Shown here: positions 14,361-25,460 of the stretch, in pieces
How the letters are laid out: the number at the start of each line of letters is the position of its first letter
Position numbering within the stretch: the first letter of the stretch is position 1
NCBI GenBank assembly: GCA_013396755.1
Contig: VWZF01007074.1
Location: 66,674-130,673 of the forward strand
DNA from: Sclerurus mexicanus
Lineage: Eukaryota; Chordata; Aves; Passeriformes; Furnariidae
Direction of reading: 5' to 3'
Length of the DNA stretch: 64,000 nt
Position numbers and translations under genes: made by a program
The notes under the pieces: generated by a model
What the model saw: the letters and a program-made list of their open reading frames with translations, nothing else
Told to the model about the DNA's origin: nothing
The model's database searches: none

Positions 14361-16639
14361 AAACATACCTACAGAACTTCCTGGGAAGGCCTTATCTGGC
14401 AAAATTTCCATAGCGCTTGACTGTTCATGACAGTATATATTAGTAATAACTCAGGTTTTTTCATAGAAAGAACACTTGTTAAAACAATTAAGAGACTGGA
14501 GGAAGTAAATAATATGTTGTGACATTCAGCCCATTTGGGAAGAGGCAAAGTACAAATGTGCCAGTGTTTTCCTGCATTTCCCAATAAAAGATTTAAAAGG
14601 AAATATCTTTGTTTTGAAACAGCACTGTCAGCTGGCAGTTTACTCTTCTTTAAAGAAAGAAGGTAAGGTGGCGTATGAGTTAAAAATGAGACTGCTTTAA
14701 GTGGTTTATCTCACAGCAAGTCAATCTAAGATTGTGTTCCTTTTTTTAAGCAGTCTTTTTTTTAGCAATCATAGAAAATAATAATAAAAAATCCTTTTAT
14801 TTTCTGTTGATGTTTTCTGGTTTATAAATTCTATTTATGTGGGATTTTTTTAATTCTCTATTCATGCATTTCCTAAGACAAGATGCTACAATCCTTCAGG
14901 GAAGCTGCATAAAGCAATCAGGGTGAGAAATAAAAACAAAGAATGTACTACCTTCCTTGATCTCTGTCCTTAATTTTGTTCTGATAAGGGTGGGAAAAAA
15001 AGGTTTTGTAGAAAAACAAAGAAGGCTATGCCTGCTCAAGGGAGCAGGACACTTAAGCATGTGCCTGAGAGTGTTGTCCAAATGGTTTCTGAACTCTGGC
15101 AGGCTTGGTGCTGTGACCACTTCCCTGGGGAGAAGTTAGACTGTCATCTCTCCTTTTTCTGAAGGATAAGGCTCTCTCCCTTTCTCCCTTTTCCCCTACA
15201 TTTTTTGTTTTATGGCAATATGTGAAATCCTTGGAGTCTTCCCACATAAAAAACACGGTTTCAAGTTCAGTCTGTAAATTCAGGAATTCAGTGATATTGG
15301 GAGGAGGCCAAACACAAACTGTTTATTTTGCACTTCACCAGAGCATCAGGCAAAAATGAGGATTGTCATATAAGAAGGGTTAAAGTCCAGGAATATTCCC
15401 CCCTTATCCCAAGCCGCCTTTTGTTGTTTTCATTGGATTTTAACTGCAATTCCAAACAAATAGTTTCTTTTTTTCCCCTGTAACTAGACTGATGTTGTAG
15501 CTCATGGCTTCCCAGGCAAGTTGAAGTAAAAGGGACTGGAAAAAATGATCCATGCAGGAGGGCAGGGCCATAAAGAGGTCTAGGGGATGCTCAGCAGACT
15601 TAGCAAGGCCACAGGGAGACACTCAGACTCGTTATTTTACCTATTAATGGGAGACCTGATAAGAACAAACCAGTGTAGCTTTAAGTAAGTTTCTTTGTTT
15701 AGGCTGCTCTAATTGCATCCAATTTGACTTCCCATTTCAGACAATTTTAATTTTCAAATTTGGGTAGTATTGCTGTGTTTGTCATCTCATTGCATTCATT
15801 TACATGTCTCCTTGTGTGCATATGTTCAGAGGGGGAAAAGTTAATTTAGAAGAACCCATCAGAAACTGGTTTTGTTCAACCACTTTCTCAGGCTGCAAAT
15901 ATTCACAATTCTCAGCTGTCTCTGCTATTTCAGGGACAGTCAATTTACATCCTCCTCCCAAGAGCAGCTAAGACAGGTTAAATGAAATCTACATAACTAC
16001 CTAGGGCTACTTTTGGAGAGGGATCAAAACACAAATGTTATATCAGTGTCTGATATCTCTGTGTGCATGAAAACAAAGATGCATCAGGGGAAGGAGAGTG
16101 GCTGTGGAAGGGCTTAGGGCTGAGATTGAAGTTTGAATTTAAAAGTGTATACATTCTGTGCGATGCTGATCCCCCTTCTGATGTATGTGTTAAGTCTCAT
16201 CAAAAGAAATGTCTTTCAGGCTTCTTGGAACAGGAAAATGACATGGCTTTTATTGACTGCCCCAGGAAAGGGCTTTAATGTGACCCTTTGGTTAGGAGCA
16301 GCCCTTGCCTGCCCTTAAACCTTAGCTACAGACAGTCTGGATCTGCTCCTCCTGTTAAATCTCCAAGAATTAAAGAGAGGCTTTCTGCCTCATGGTGACC
16401 TAAGGTGTTATTTCAGTGTTGCTGTAGCGAGTAGGAGGGGAGGCACCTGTACAGTTTTCTAAATCTGTGACACAACATGATGCTTTAATTGACTATCTGT
16501 TGTTCCAAACTGAGCTTTTTAAAAGTTTTAGTCATTAAGAGATTTAGTAGTTTGAACACCAGTTACTCATGAGCTTGCAGACCCAGACAGAGCTAAGAAA
16601 TACCCAAATGAACCACCTCGCCTGGCTGTAAGAGTGAGT

Positions 16640-16820
16640 TGGCAGCAAAGCCGAGCGATTTATCAAAATATTAGGGTATGCAAATGAGCAACCAGATTAA
16701 TTTAATTTCACTGGGCAGGCAGCTGCAACCAGCACAGTTCCAGTCTAAGTATACCGATGGAAAAACCATTATTTCAGTTATTTAAAGCTAGCATTATGAA
16801 CAATAATTGCAAAACACTTC
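16640..16820. promoter_or_regulatory. Candidate conserved non-coding block (unproven)
   Basis: This stretch lacks simple repeats and has motifs often seen in enhancers: a perfect octamer ATGCAAAT at 16,678-16,685 (POU-factor type), an ATTAATTTAATTT homeodomain-like AT core at about 16,695-16,710, and GAACAATAA at 16,798-16,806 (SOX type). Such short motifs also arise by chance. Only alignment with other bird genomes would show real constraint, so the call is tentative. Confidence 0.2.
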
Positions 16821-17339
16821 TACTGCACCTTCTCTTTTCTGGTTCTCTCCTGGTAGAGAGAAAACACTGCAATGATTTTAATAAATGGTAGGGCTAGATG
16901 TACCATCAGCAATTTAGTTATCAAATAATTCTAAGTATATCTCAGCTCCTGAAAGTTGTTTGTATATTGAATGACACACTGATTCCATTTGCTCTGCAAG
17001 AAGGCATAAAAGGTTCATTCTGAATTTTTAATAAAAAAGCATTGCCATGTAAGTATGTAAACAGAACTGCAGGTTTATGATTTGTGGGATCATTTATCTT
17101 TACCCATAGTGTACACACCTGTACTGAAGGCAGGGGAATGCTCTTGGTTTTTTTGTAAAATTACAACCAAAACTTAAAAGAAAAGAAATTGTGTAATGAG
17201 GTTTGTTTTGTCTGTTGACAGCTCTACTAATTAGAAAATAAAGACAATAAATGAGCCTGCCTACCCGCCTGTCAGTCACCAGCAGTAATGCAGAGCTAAT
17301 GCATAGGCCTTTTTATTTAATTCTTTTTTTTCCTTTGGA

Positions 17340-17640
17340 TTCTTCAGGTGTCAGTAACCAAGGGAAGTCCTCCAAGAATGAACTTGTGGAGTGACCTGTT
17401 TAACCAGGGGAAGGAGAGCTCAGGAAATTGCTTCCCCCCTTTCCAGATGGCCCACACTCAGGATTCCCCAGGACTGCTGGTCCTGCCCAATCCTGCAGCC
17501 CCTCTGGCCCCATCCCTGGGGATGGGACGGCTGACTCTGCAGGAAATTGGGCTCTGGAATGGGGAGGAGGAGGGAAACTGATCCTTTCCTTGGAGTGCTC
17601 TCTTCAGGAGCTGCCGGGCAAGAGCCATAGTAAATGAGGA
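17340..17640 (+). other. GC-richer patch with acceptor-like start (possible old exon or unknown repeat)
   Basis: A pyrimidine-rich run followed by TTCAG ends at 17,347, and is followed by about 230 bases that stay open in one plus-strand frame to a stop near 17,581. The translation is rich in P, L and G and matches no family I know. Composition is clearly more GC-rich than the flanks. It could be a non-coding RNA exon, an old repeat or chance. No matching donor site is convincing. Confidence 0.15.
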
Positions 17641-18904
17641 CTGTGGTGTTTACAGGAAGACTTGATTTAGGGACCAGAGAAATGTGGTGGCTTGTGAACT
17701 ATGGCCAGAGCTGGAAAGCCAAGATGTTAGTTCCACAGCATGTATTGTCTGTGGGCTTGGATACTCTGCAGTCTTATAAAAATTGGAAATGACAAAAACT
17801 ATTAAACTTCTACAACTACCAATTCAAGGACATATCAGATAATATCCCATTTCCAAACCAACAGCTTTCACCACCATCAGTGAAAACTTGGATTTAAAAC
17901 TACATTTTTCAAAAATTATTAGTGAAGTGTATCATCAGCATTTAGATAAGCAATCCACAAAGATGTAGACAAATTACTACAGATAACAGCAACTTCAATC
18001 ATCATTTTGAGTAATTTCAAAGTAATTGGATAGACTATGATCCCTAGAGGTGTATCTATTCCTTCCCAGTACATATATATACATATAAAATCAAAATGAT
18101 TTTGCCATTATTTCCAATGAGATTTTTCAGCATGACCTAAGGGACTTAGCAGTGTCTCATTAATAGTTTCTAGGAAATTAGTACCTAATAAAGACCTTTG
18201 GGAGCTACTAGCTGAAAAACATTGATAGGAAAGATAGTGTCATTAACACAGAAATTCCCTGAGCAAAATTGTTAATTTCACTAGAGAAGCATTTTCATTG
18301 GTCAGATTGATCTGAAACATTTTGTTGGGAGATTGGTTTGGGATTTTTACTTTGTCTGTACCTGAGACTTTTCCTTTTAATAATTTACATAGTGCATCTT
18401 CCTTTTAAAGCAGCCTGGGCAGCTGTGGGGTGTACATGTGTCCCCTCCTTTTTAAAGTGGCAAAGAGTCTGTCCACCTTTGTCTTTACCTCAAGCACCTC
18501 CTGACATCACATGTATTGCACCATGGGAATCAGCTTCTGACCCTGTGCCAGGGAAATAATGAGTTGTTCGGTCAGCTTAACCCACAGAAGGGAGTGAAGA
18601 GATAAAGTATCTGAACTCTAATACTTGTGTTGCTCAAAACACAGTACAGAGGTTCAATTTTTTTGCTGCAAAACAAAAGAGTACAGATCTCAGTACTGAT
18701 GATGTGACAGTGCTTTTTGCTTAATATGAAGTGGTTGGTTGGCTTTTACCCTGAGGCTGCAAATGTGTTGGAATTTCTATCCCATGGAAAAGGGTTACAT
18801 TTTCTCTTGCACTGGGGCCATAGAAAATCTGCACCAATGCACCCTGTGTTGCACATCTTCGCCTGCCTCCTTATTTTAGTTTTCTTCAGCACATGCCAAA
18901 GTTT

Positions 18905-19215
18905 CCTTGTTTTCCTAAAGACCAGGGTATGTCCTCTGCTGCTCTCTAATCCTCACTCTCTGTGGACCCCAATCATCACTGTTCCATGGTCACCGCAGCC
19001 TGTGACTGTCACCTCCCCAGCAGCCCCTCCTTGTTGCTGACCAGTCTGTTCAGCTCTGCCTGTCCCTGGTTGGCCCCTTCAGGAACTGCACTCCAAAATC
19101 CCCCAACAGCTCCTGCCTGGCCTTGTTTCCCTCCCAGCTGATGTCAGAGAGGTTAAAGTCCCACAGGAGAAGCAAGATGGTCAGAGGCCAGTAGCAGCCT
19201 GCATGGCGTCACCTG
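18905..19215 (-). mobile_element. CR1 LINE, internal ORF2 endonuclease fragment
   Basis: Read on the minus strand, this encodes a broken piece of the CR1 ORF2 apurinic-like endonuclease domain. Around 19,149-19,166 the translation reads LWDFNL, corresponding to the conserved GDFN core but with W in place of G. It is followed by DISWEGNKARQELLGDF and an FLKGPTR block, then, after a stop and shift, VSNKEGLLG and a GDHGTV-like DH motif. These blocks occur in this order in CR1 endonucleases. Both ends are missing, including the 3' UTR, which is unusual for CR1 because copies are normally 3'-anchored. The fragment was probably cut off by later deletion or rearrangement. It is non-functional. Confidence 0.75.
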
Positions 19216-21746
19216 TCCCCTGCCCTGTTCTCTAGCTCTTCCTCAGCCTTGTACCACTAAAACCCACACAGAAGTTGCTGTAATGATCAGCCCATCTGTG
19301 TATAAAGAAAAATCACTATTTTGCTCACATACTCTTTGTGCTTTTGTGCAGACTGATGCTGTTTCCACAACAGCCTTTTTAGGGCTGCAGAGTGCTGCCA
19401 GTCCTCATAAGTCACCACAGACCAAAACCTTCACATAGGAAAGCATCCCAGGTTTGATGCAGCACACACCTCTGCCTCCCTTGATCCATCATAAGCCATC
19501 CAATATATAGGAGGCAAAAATATAATTCTGATCTGACAAAAGGATTTTGGATCATTCCAGAGCCACACTCCACAGGGTTCATCAATTCTAATAGGATTAC
19601 AAAATATTTTGGGAGCCTCCCTGGCATAAGGTGGGTTGGGGGACCCGTGCCAGTTCTGATGACAAAGAACAAGGACCACTATCATTCCTGTTCAAATAGT
19701 TATCCTAAACACACTCCCCAGGCTGAATTGCTCTGTGAAGAGCTGTTTATAATTATCGAAATGGAGTCAAAAATAGAGAAAAATTATCACAATTAGCTCA
19801 ATGCCAGTGTTTTCCACCAATTATTTGACAAAGAACAAGCTAATGAACTAATTGAAATATCTCAAATTATTATTAGACACTATTTGTAGTAATTCTCATT
19901 TATATAACTCATAGTAATTTTAAAATGTTGGAAATTTGTTGTATAGATGATGAAGGTGACGTGCAGACAGAGAATGTCATGTCTCCTCCTTATAGTTGGA
20001 GCTGTGATAAATTTTGTTGGGTGGCACAACTGAGCTAACGAAAGTGGAACTGAACTGTTTCTTTTTGGAAGTACAAAGCAGAGACTAAGAACACAATATA
20101 AAGCTGTAAGTGCTCCTGTGCTACCACTGCCCTTCCCCATTTAGACTCCTCTCTGAGTCCAACTACAACTTTCTTTTAGCAAAATCCTGTCTCTTCATAT
20201 GAATTTCCTGGAACTTCAGTCCCTAAAGGCTTTTTTTTCTATACTGTAACCCCGCCTTACACCTTTCCTCAGGAGCTGTCATGCATTGCTCCCTGACCTC
20301 ATGAATCTTCTGCTTCAGTGCCTAAGAATGTCAGCCTCCCCTCCCCATATAGGGCCCTATTTGGGTGGACAGTGAAGTGCTGACCCATAAAAAGAGGTGT
20401 TTTGTGACAGACAGTGATGGTCCTCTGGTCATGAAATAATTTATGTCAGAAGGGACCACAGCCAGGCCTACAGGAGCAGGCACTTGCCCACGATGGGGTG
20501 ACCACAGCTTCTTTGAGCAACCTTTCCAGGTTAGGCTGCTGGGAAGCAGATGTTCCCTCTCTGCCCTGCTGACATGTCTCCTTCCCCACACTGTGTCACA
20601 GCAGTAGTCCAGTCCCCCCACCCTTCTTCTCACCCAGGTTACAGCCACTGACTTGCCCATGTGCCCATCTCTGATTCCCCACCAGACAGTGTCCCCTTGA
20701 CACACTGTTTTCACAAAAAATGACCACTAACACCAAGCCAGCAGACCCTGCCTGGCTGCTGGTCATCCAGAACCCCCTGTGAGACCCCCTCTGTGAAGCA
20801 GCAATTATGGCAGAACATTGCTCTGGAGCCCCAGGCATAATGTTGATAATGTCAGGAACCTAAAATAAAAATTTCTCTCCACATTTTCTGTAGTGTTTTC
20901 TATATAGGCACAGTAAACAGGATAAATAGTCTGCCACACAAGTTTCTCATTGCAATTTAACACCCTGAGGTATATTAGCTGTCTAACTACGTAATCCAAC
21001 TTCATAAAATACCCAAGAATTATGAAAGCTTGTAGTTGTGGAAACTGGTGTGAACAAGTTTAGGTAGCTGAGTCTGGTCTGGCTGTATTAAGTATGGCTA
21101 TATACACTGTTTCAATACCTTTTCCTTTTTCTATGTCTATCATAAATCATCACAAGATATTTCTACTTACGTTACCCTGGATCAAATATGTTTCATAATT
21201 ACTTGTTTTTGATTTGCTTGGGAACTATTTGAAGGTTTTATTTAAAATCTGCTTTAATCAAAGAGAACTTTCCCTTCAGATTAACGTATCTTCGATCATA
21301 CCTAAGCTCTTGAATTTTGGAAACATCGTGTGAATAATTCTAATGAAAAATTTACATGCTTGCTTAGAAGCTGTTTTAGACAGACACAGGTTAATTACTA
21401 ACAGAAGAAGGTACAAGAAGTTCAGAAAACAAGTTAATAAGCTTAGTTTCGTTTTTCCACTTCAAAGTATTTGTGTCATGTATTGTTCAGGTGATGCCAA
21501 AACACAGTCCAGATTGTCTTGTGTAGTAGACTTACCAACGTCGCACAATAAACAAAACAAAGAAAAAGCAAAGCAAAGACAAAAAAAACCAAGCCAAAAC
21601 AAAACTCTTTGTCATGTTAAAAGGGGAAAGGAAGGAAAAATGCAAAGATTTGTCCTGCCCCCTTGTATTAATATGTTTTTATTAGCTATAAGCATCCTCA
21701 GAATATCAAAGCCTTTTATTGACCAAAACAGTCTGTCTGCATCCCA
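19216..21746. other. Unassigned DNA, no gene seen
   Basis: I find no gene here. A moderately GC-rich stretch at about 20,200-20,840 gives a 127-codon minus-strand frame (20,331-20,714) with no recognisable domain. A 141-codon plus-strand frame at 21,343-21,768 is inflated by an A-rich run (about 21,546-21,605) that yields a K/Q-rich segment. I treat both as chance. Confidence 0.5.
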
Positions 21747-21923
21747 TGTAACAGGGATTCTTGTCTAAGACAGATTCACTGGTTGAACAGGAACTTTGAT
21801 ACTCCAACGAGAACTGCACTTAGTAGCAAGAGAGACCCTTTCCCATGTGGTTCTCTTAGCAGTTGTATCACTGCCAGCACCAGGCACAAACTGGAATAAA
21901 CTCTAGCAGTTCCCAAAATGATT

Positions 21924-21929
21924 TTTATT
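21924..21929 (-). terminator. Polyadenylation signal of the candidate LTR
   Basis: AATAAA on the minus strand, about 620 bases downstream of the proposed TATA box and about 180 bases before the proposed LTR end. The order TATA then AATAAA fits an LTR. The hexamer alone is common in AT-rich DNA. Confidence 0.3.
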
Positions 21930-22540
21930 AATACAAGGGTGTGACAATTATTGTGGGTTTCGCTGCATGATTATGTTCAATTGATAACACAAAAGACCCC
22001 AAAGAAACCAGCACAAAACATACTCTACAGACATCACATCAATCCAAGCCTCAATACAGCATCAAACAGCATCCTCCTCTCACCAATACTTAACTAACAA
22101 CAGAAAACTAACCAGAAGCACAACAACGTAAAACAACAGTCTAAACCCGTCCTGAAACCTGTAGCACAGAGGAGAATTGCACACAACACTCTCTGTGACA
22201 CAAAGAGAGCTGCTTCCCACTAACAAACACGGTAAAAGGAATTACACACCTAGAAGGAACACACCACAACTATAAAGTCCTGGTGGGTTATGAGATGTAG
22301 GGCAAGGTGTAGTGTTTATGAAATAAAGATGCTAGCCAGGTAAAGTTAGCAACTAAAGGTAGCTATGGGGTAAAGATGGAAAAGTGTAAGGCATAAAGTA
22401 ATAGGAAGGAAAGAGAAAACAGAGTAAAAGACTGCTCACCCCTTCATTGTCCAAAAGCATGGGAGCAAACAGAGCAGCTCGATGGTTACCCCCACAGAGA
22501 AGGGGGTCCTTTTTTCCCATTTTTGCTTGTGATCAAACTC

Positions 22541-22548
22541 TTTTTATA
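22541..22548 (-). promoter_or_regulatory. TATA box of the candidate LTR
   Basis: TATAAAAA on the minus strand, about 290 bases inside the proposed 5' end of the LTR, where the retroviral U3 promoter would sit. Activity is unknown. Confidence 0.35.
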
Positions 22549-22835
22549 CCTTTTTTTTTAACTTACGTAGTTTGAGTGGCTATAGGCAATAATAGTTCCT
22601 GGGGTGATAGAGAGATAACATAGGCTCACAGGCTGGCTTCCATAAGATATAGCAAAGAAAGGCCCCTGATACCTCCATAACATTCCATTCTTCATTGATT
22701 TTATCAATTTGGCTTGAGGACTTTGAAGAAACCCCTCGAGCCTCTTTGTCCTCTGACAATGATTTCTGATAGCACTCCTCCAGGAGGTGAGATGTTTCCC
22801 TTACGCCATCAGGAGTTTATCAGAGCTATCACCCT

Positions 22836-25350
22836 ACACCCTTGAAACATCATTGCATTAAATTCCAGTTTCTTCAATTCAATGACATATATCCAGAAAG
22901 AAGAATTCCATTTTTTAAGCTTCAATTAAAAGTTGAATGAAAGCCTACAATCAATGAAGACACTTCATACCAGAATAGAAGGATGGAAATTCAAGGGCTT
23001 AAATCTCTGTGAATCCACCCAGATTTTGAGGATCAAATATCACTCTCTTAGGATAACTGCCTCAGCAACTCTCAGCCCTCTTTCCCTCCTTATAATAGGC
23101 CCATCAGTATTGTAGATTTTGGGTGCCAGGCAGAGTGGGATACATCTAGAAGGAATTGGATATTACTGATTTGTAACAGTTTGGTGTTAATTCCTAAACC
23201 TTATCAGGGTGCAAAAGAAGCCTTTCTCCTCACTGTGTTGTTGGAGAAGGGAGAGGTTGCATTTGGCCCCAGCAGCATCCTTAGAGCACATTCAGATGCA
23301 GAGCCACATCCTGCACATCAGTCCAGAGGGTACCAGCCTCTGTAGGCTGAGAAAGACATTGCCAGAAGAACATAGATATATCTCCCCTCAAAAGGCTACT
23401 ACAAAAGAAAGGAAAATAGTGCACACCTCCTTTTGAAGCTGTTCCTTTGTGCAGTCCTTGCATCTCTTAATATCTAAACCCCAAAGATGAAAATACCCAG
23501 CCCTGTGCAGTTACATCAGTCAAAGTTACTGTTCCTTTTGGTGATCAGTGAGACATACAGGATTAATTAACACTCCATTGCAATCCTGAAACCCCTTCAG
23601 ACTGCTGCCAGCATTGAGCTGATGGAGAAAAATTTACTTAGGTAATTCCATTCAACTAACTTCTGAAAGCAAAATGATGAATTGATACCTCTACTTGACT
23701 TTCTTTTGCAGCAGAGAACATTTAATATACTTCCCTTCTTTAACCTACACCACCAAGTTTATAGTGAATCGTTTCTGGGAAAATGTTAACCTCCAATGGA
23801 TTTGTTTGCGTTTATTTTATTTTGTTTTCAAAGCAGGCAGTACACTTTCTTCCAACCAGCAGTAAAACTGAAAAAGATCTTACAGAAGCTTGAGGAAGAC
23901 TGAGTTGTTTTTAGAAACTGACACATCACTTGGACACTTCATGGAGTGTAGTTTTTTTTAAGTATATACTTATTGGGGTTCTGACTAAGGATGCGCTCAA
24001 GTATTTTGAATTAGGACCTTAGACAGGGAGTGAGTATGTGCTAAAATGTGGAAGATAAACAGGGCCTTCTCTGTTTGGTCATTTCTCTGGAATTTGTCAT
24101 TCCAGCATAACTTTACACCCTCTGACCCACCCAAAAATAGCCTAAATATAGTGGCATTTTCAGGAAAAGACAAAATCTCAAGGAGTGTGCTGGAGCCTGC
24201 TGGTAGCTTGATTTCCCATAGGTATTTAACTACTGCTACTTGTATCTGAATGATCTTTGAAAGCTTCCTAGAAATCTCCTTGAGCACTAACACACTAAGA
24301 AGCTCAGGCAAGTAATTCAGATAGGTATTAATGGGCTGAATAAATGCAATGGCAGTACAGAACAAAATTTAAAAGAAAAAAAAAAAGCAAAAAAACCACC
24401 ACAACCAAACCAAACTCCAAAGCACTAAGAATAATTTTATCACTTTTGCTACTATTGCCTCGAAAGAGACTTGCCAGACTAAATACTGCATCCAAATTGT
24501 TAGTAAGAGTTGCAAGACATTGACAGTCTAGTATAAAATGATTGTTTATTTTCAAAAGTTATCACTGATTATCTGTTTTATTAAAAAAAAAAAAGAGAAA
24601 AAAAAGGAAAAAGAATTGTTGAAGCAAAGACTAAAATTTTATTTCATTTGCCTAACACCTGGGTGATACTTAGCAAAAAGGGCTTACTTTTAAGAGTTAT
24701 GTATGCACTGAACCCTCAGGGGCTACTCAAATACATTTAAAATATAACTTTATCATTGTCCCTATATCTGTAGTGACTACATGAGTATTGCTATATAGTA
24801 TAATTATAGCAAAAGAGCAATATGTTACTCAAATTATTGTTATTCTTGCTATTATATAATGAAGTGGACTTAGTGGGAATCTTTCCACAATATTCAGTTT
24901 TACAGAAATTGTCAGTTTGCTCATGCCAAACTGTTTCAGCTGAAACACACCCAGTGTTTGACCCTCTAATGAGGCCAGGAGGTGGTTCCAAGGGGTCAGT
25001 GCCTAAATTATGTGGGAACATAAGACCTGGACTCCTTAGGGGGCTCAGTGAAGCAGAGTGCGCTGAATGACAGAGCTGGAAGGAGGCAGATATGGATCTA
25101 AGGCTGTTTCCTGGGATCTCCCTGCAGGCTCAGCACTGACAGGGTTGAGAAGAGAATCAGTTCACCTGGACAATGGCAGTGACAGCATCTGGGAAACACT
25201 CTTTGTTCCCTAAAATTGCATGGCACCATTTTTGTTTTCTCCCATGTCCTTTCCAGTCATGGATGGGTAAGGGGAGAAAAATTTGCTTTATCTGTAAATT
25301 CTTGACAATATTTGGCTTTAGATGTAAATATTAATAAAAGTCTAAAGCTT
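22836..25350. other. Unassigned DNA with A-rich tracts, no gene seen
   Basis: This is unique sequence without a recognisable gene. A-rich low-complexity runs lie at about 24,363-24,415 (with CCACC interruptions) and 24,582-24,615. A small inverted repeat (GCTATA/TATAGC) is at about 24,790-24,810. The 122-codon minus frame at 23,997-24,365 has no domain I know. Confidence 0.5.
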
Positions 25351-25460
25351 TCACAGAATATTCCGAGCTGGAAGAGATCCACAAAGATCATAGAGTCCAT
25401 CCCTTAAGTGGCTGTTCCATATAGGGATTGAACCCATGACCTTGGCGCTATTGGCACCAT
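25351..25460 (-). mobile_element. tRNA-Ile-derived SINE with CR1 tail (TguSINE1-like), 5'-truncated
   Basis: On the minus strand the head (25,459 down to about 25,411) matches the 3' two-thirds of a tRNA-Ile gene. It has TGGTGCCAATAGCGCCAAGG, carrying the anticodon arm with AAT preserved, then the RNA polymerase III B-box region GGGTTCAATCCC. The tail (about 25,405-25,351) is a CR1 3' end, finishing in CAGCTCGGAATATTCTGTG. A tRNA-Ile head on a CR1 tail is the structure of TguSINE1, known from zebra finch and other passerines, which CR1 machinery mobilises. The A box and 5' third are missing, so this copy is truncated and inactive. It is not a tRNA gene: the acceptor stem and D arm are absent. 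Confidence 0.8.

Larger units (their letters stand above)
14361..18904. other. Unassigned DNA; candidate regulatory block and GC-richer patch inside
   Basis: No confident gene is visible. Two sub-regions stand out and are listed separately: an evenly composed block at about 16,640-16,820, and a GC-richer patch at 17,340-17,640. The rest is ordinary AT-rich unique DNA with short T runs and an AT dinucleotide stretch near 18,070-18,085. Confidence 0.5.
21747..22835 (-). mobile_element. Candidate solo LTR of an endogenous retrovirus
   Basis: Read on the minus strand, this roughly 1.09-kb block begins TGTAGGG and ends CCCTGTTACA, giving the TG...CA ends and short imperfect terminal inverted repeats expected of a retroviral LTR. 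Inside, a TATAAAAA box lies at 22,541-22,548 and an AATAAA signal at 21,924-21,929, in the right order for U3-R-U5. There is no gag, pol or env sequence on either side, so it would be a solo LTR left by recombination. I do not see a matching target-site duplication (ATCCCA on one flank, CCCTTG on the other), which weakens the call or means that the exact ends are off. It may belong to an avian ERVK- or ERVL-type group, but I cannot assign it. Confidence 0.45.

Noticed and set aside
20331..20714. 127-codon minus-strand frame
   Set aside because: Falls in a GC-richer patch where stops are rarer, overlaps another frame and has no recognisable domain.
21343..21768. 141-codon plus-strand frame
   Set aside because: K/Q-rich composition comes from an A-rich run; there is no domain and it overlaps the start of the candidate LTR.
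22020..22160. Nuclear mitochondrial insertion (A/C-rich, mtDNA-like texture)
   Set aside because: No mitochondrial gene or tRNA could be recognised, and the block sits inside the candidate LTR, where the composition is explained by strand orientation.
21658..22841. CCCTTG at 21,660-21,665 and 22,836-22,841 as target-site duplication of the LTR
   Set aside because: Using it would make the LTR begin TATT instead of TG and would break the terminal inverted repeat; a shared 6-mer over this distance is easily chance.
25411..25459. tRNA-Ile gene on the minus strand
   Set aside because: Only the anticodon arm through T arm remain, the acceptor 5' half and D arm are missing, and it runs straight into a CR1 tail. 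It is the head of a SINE.
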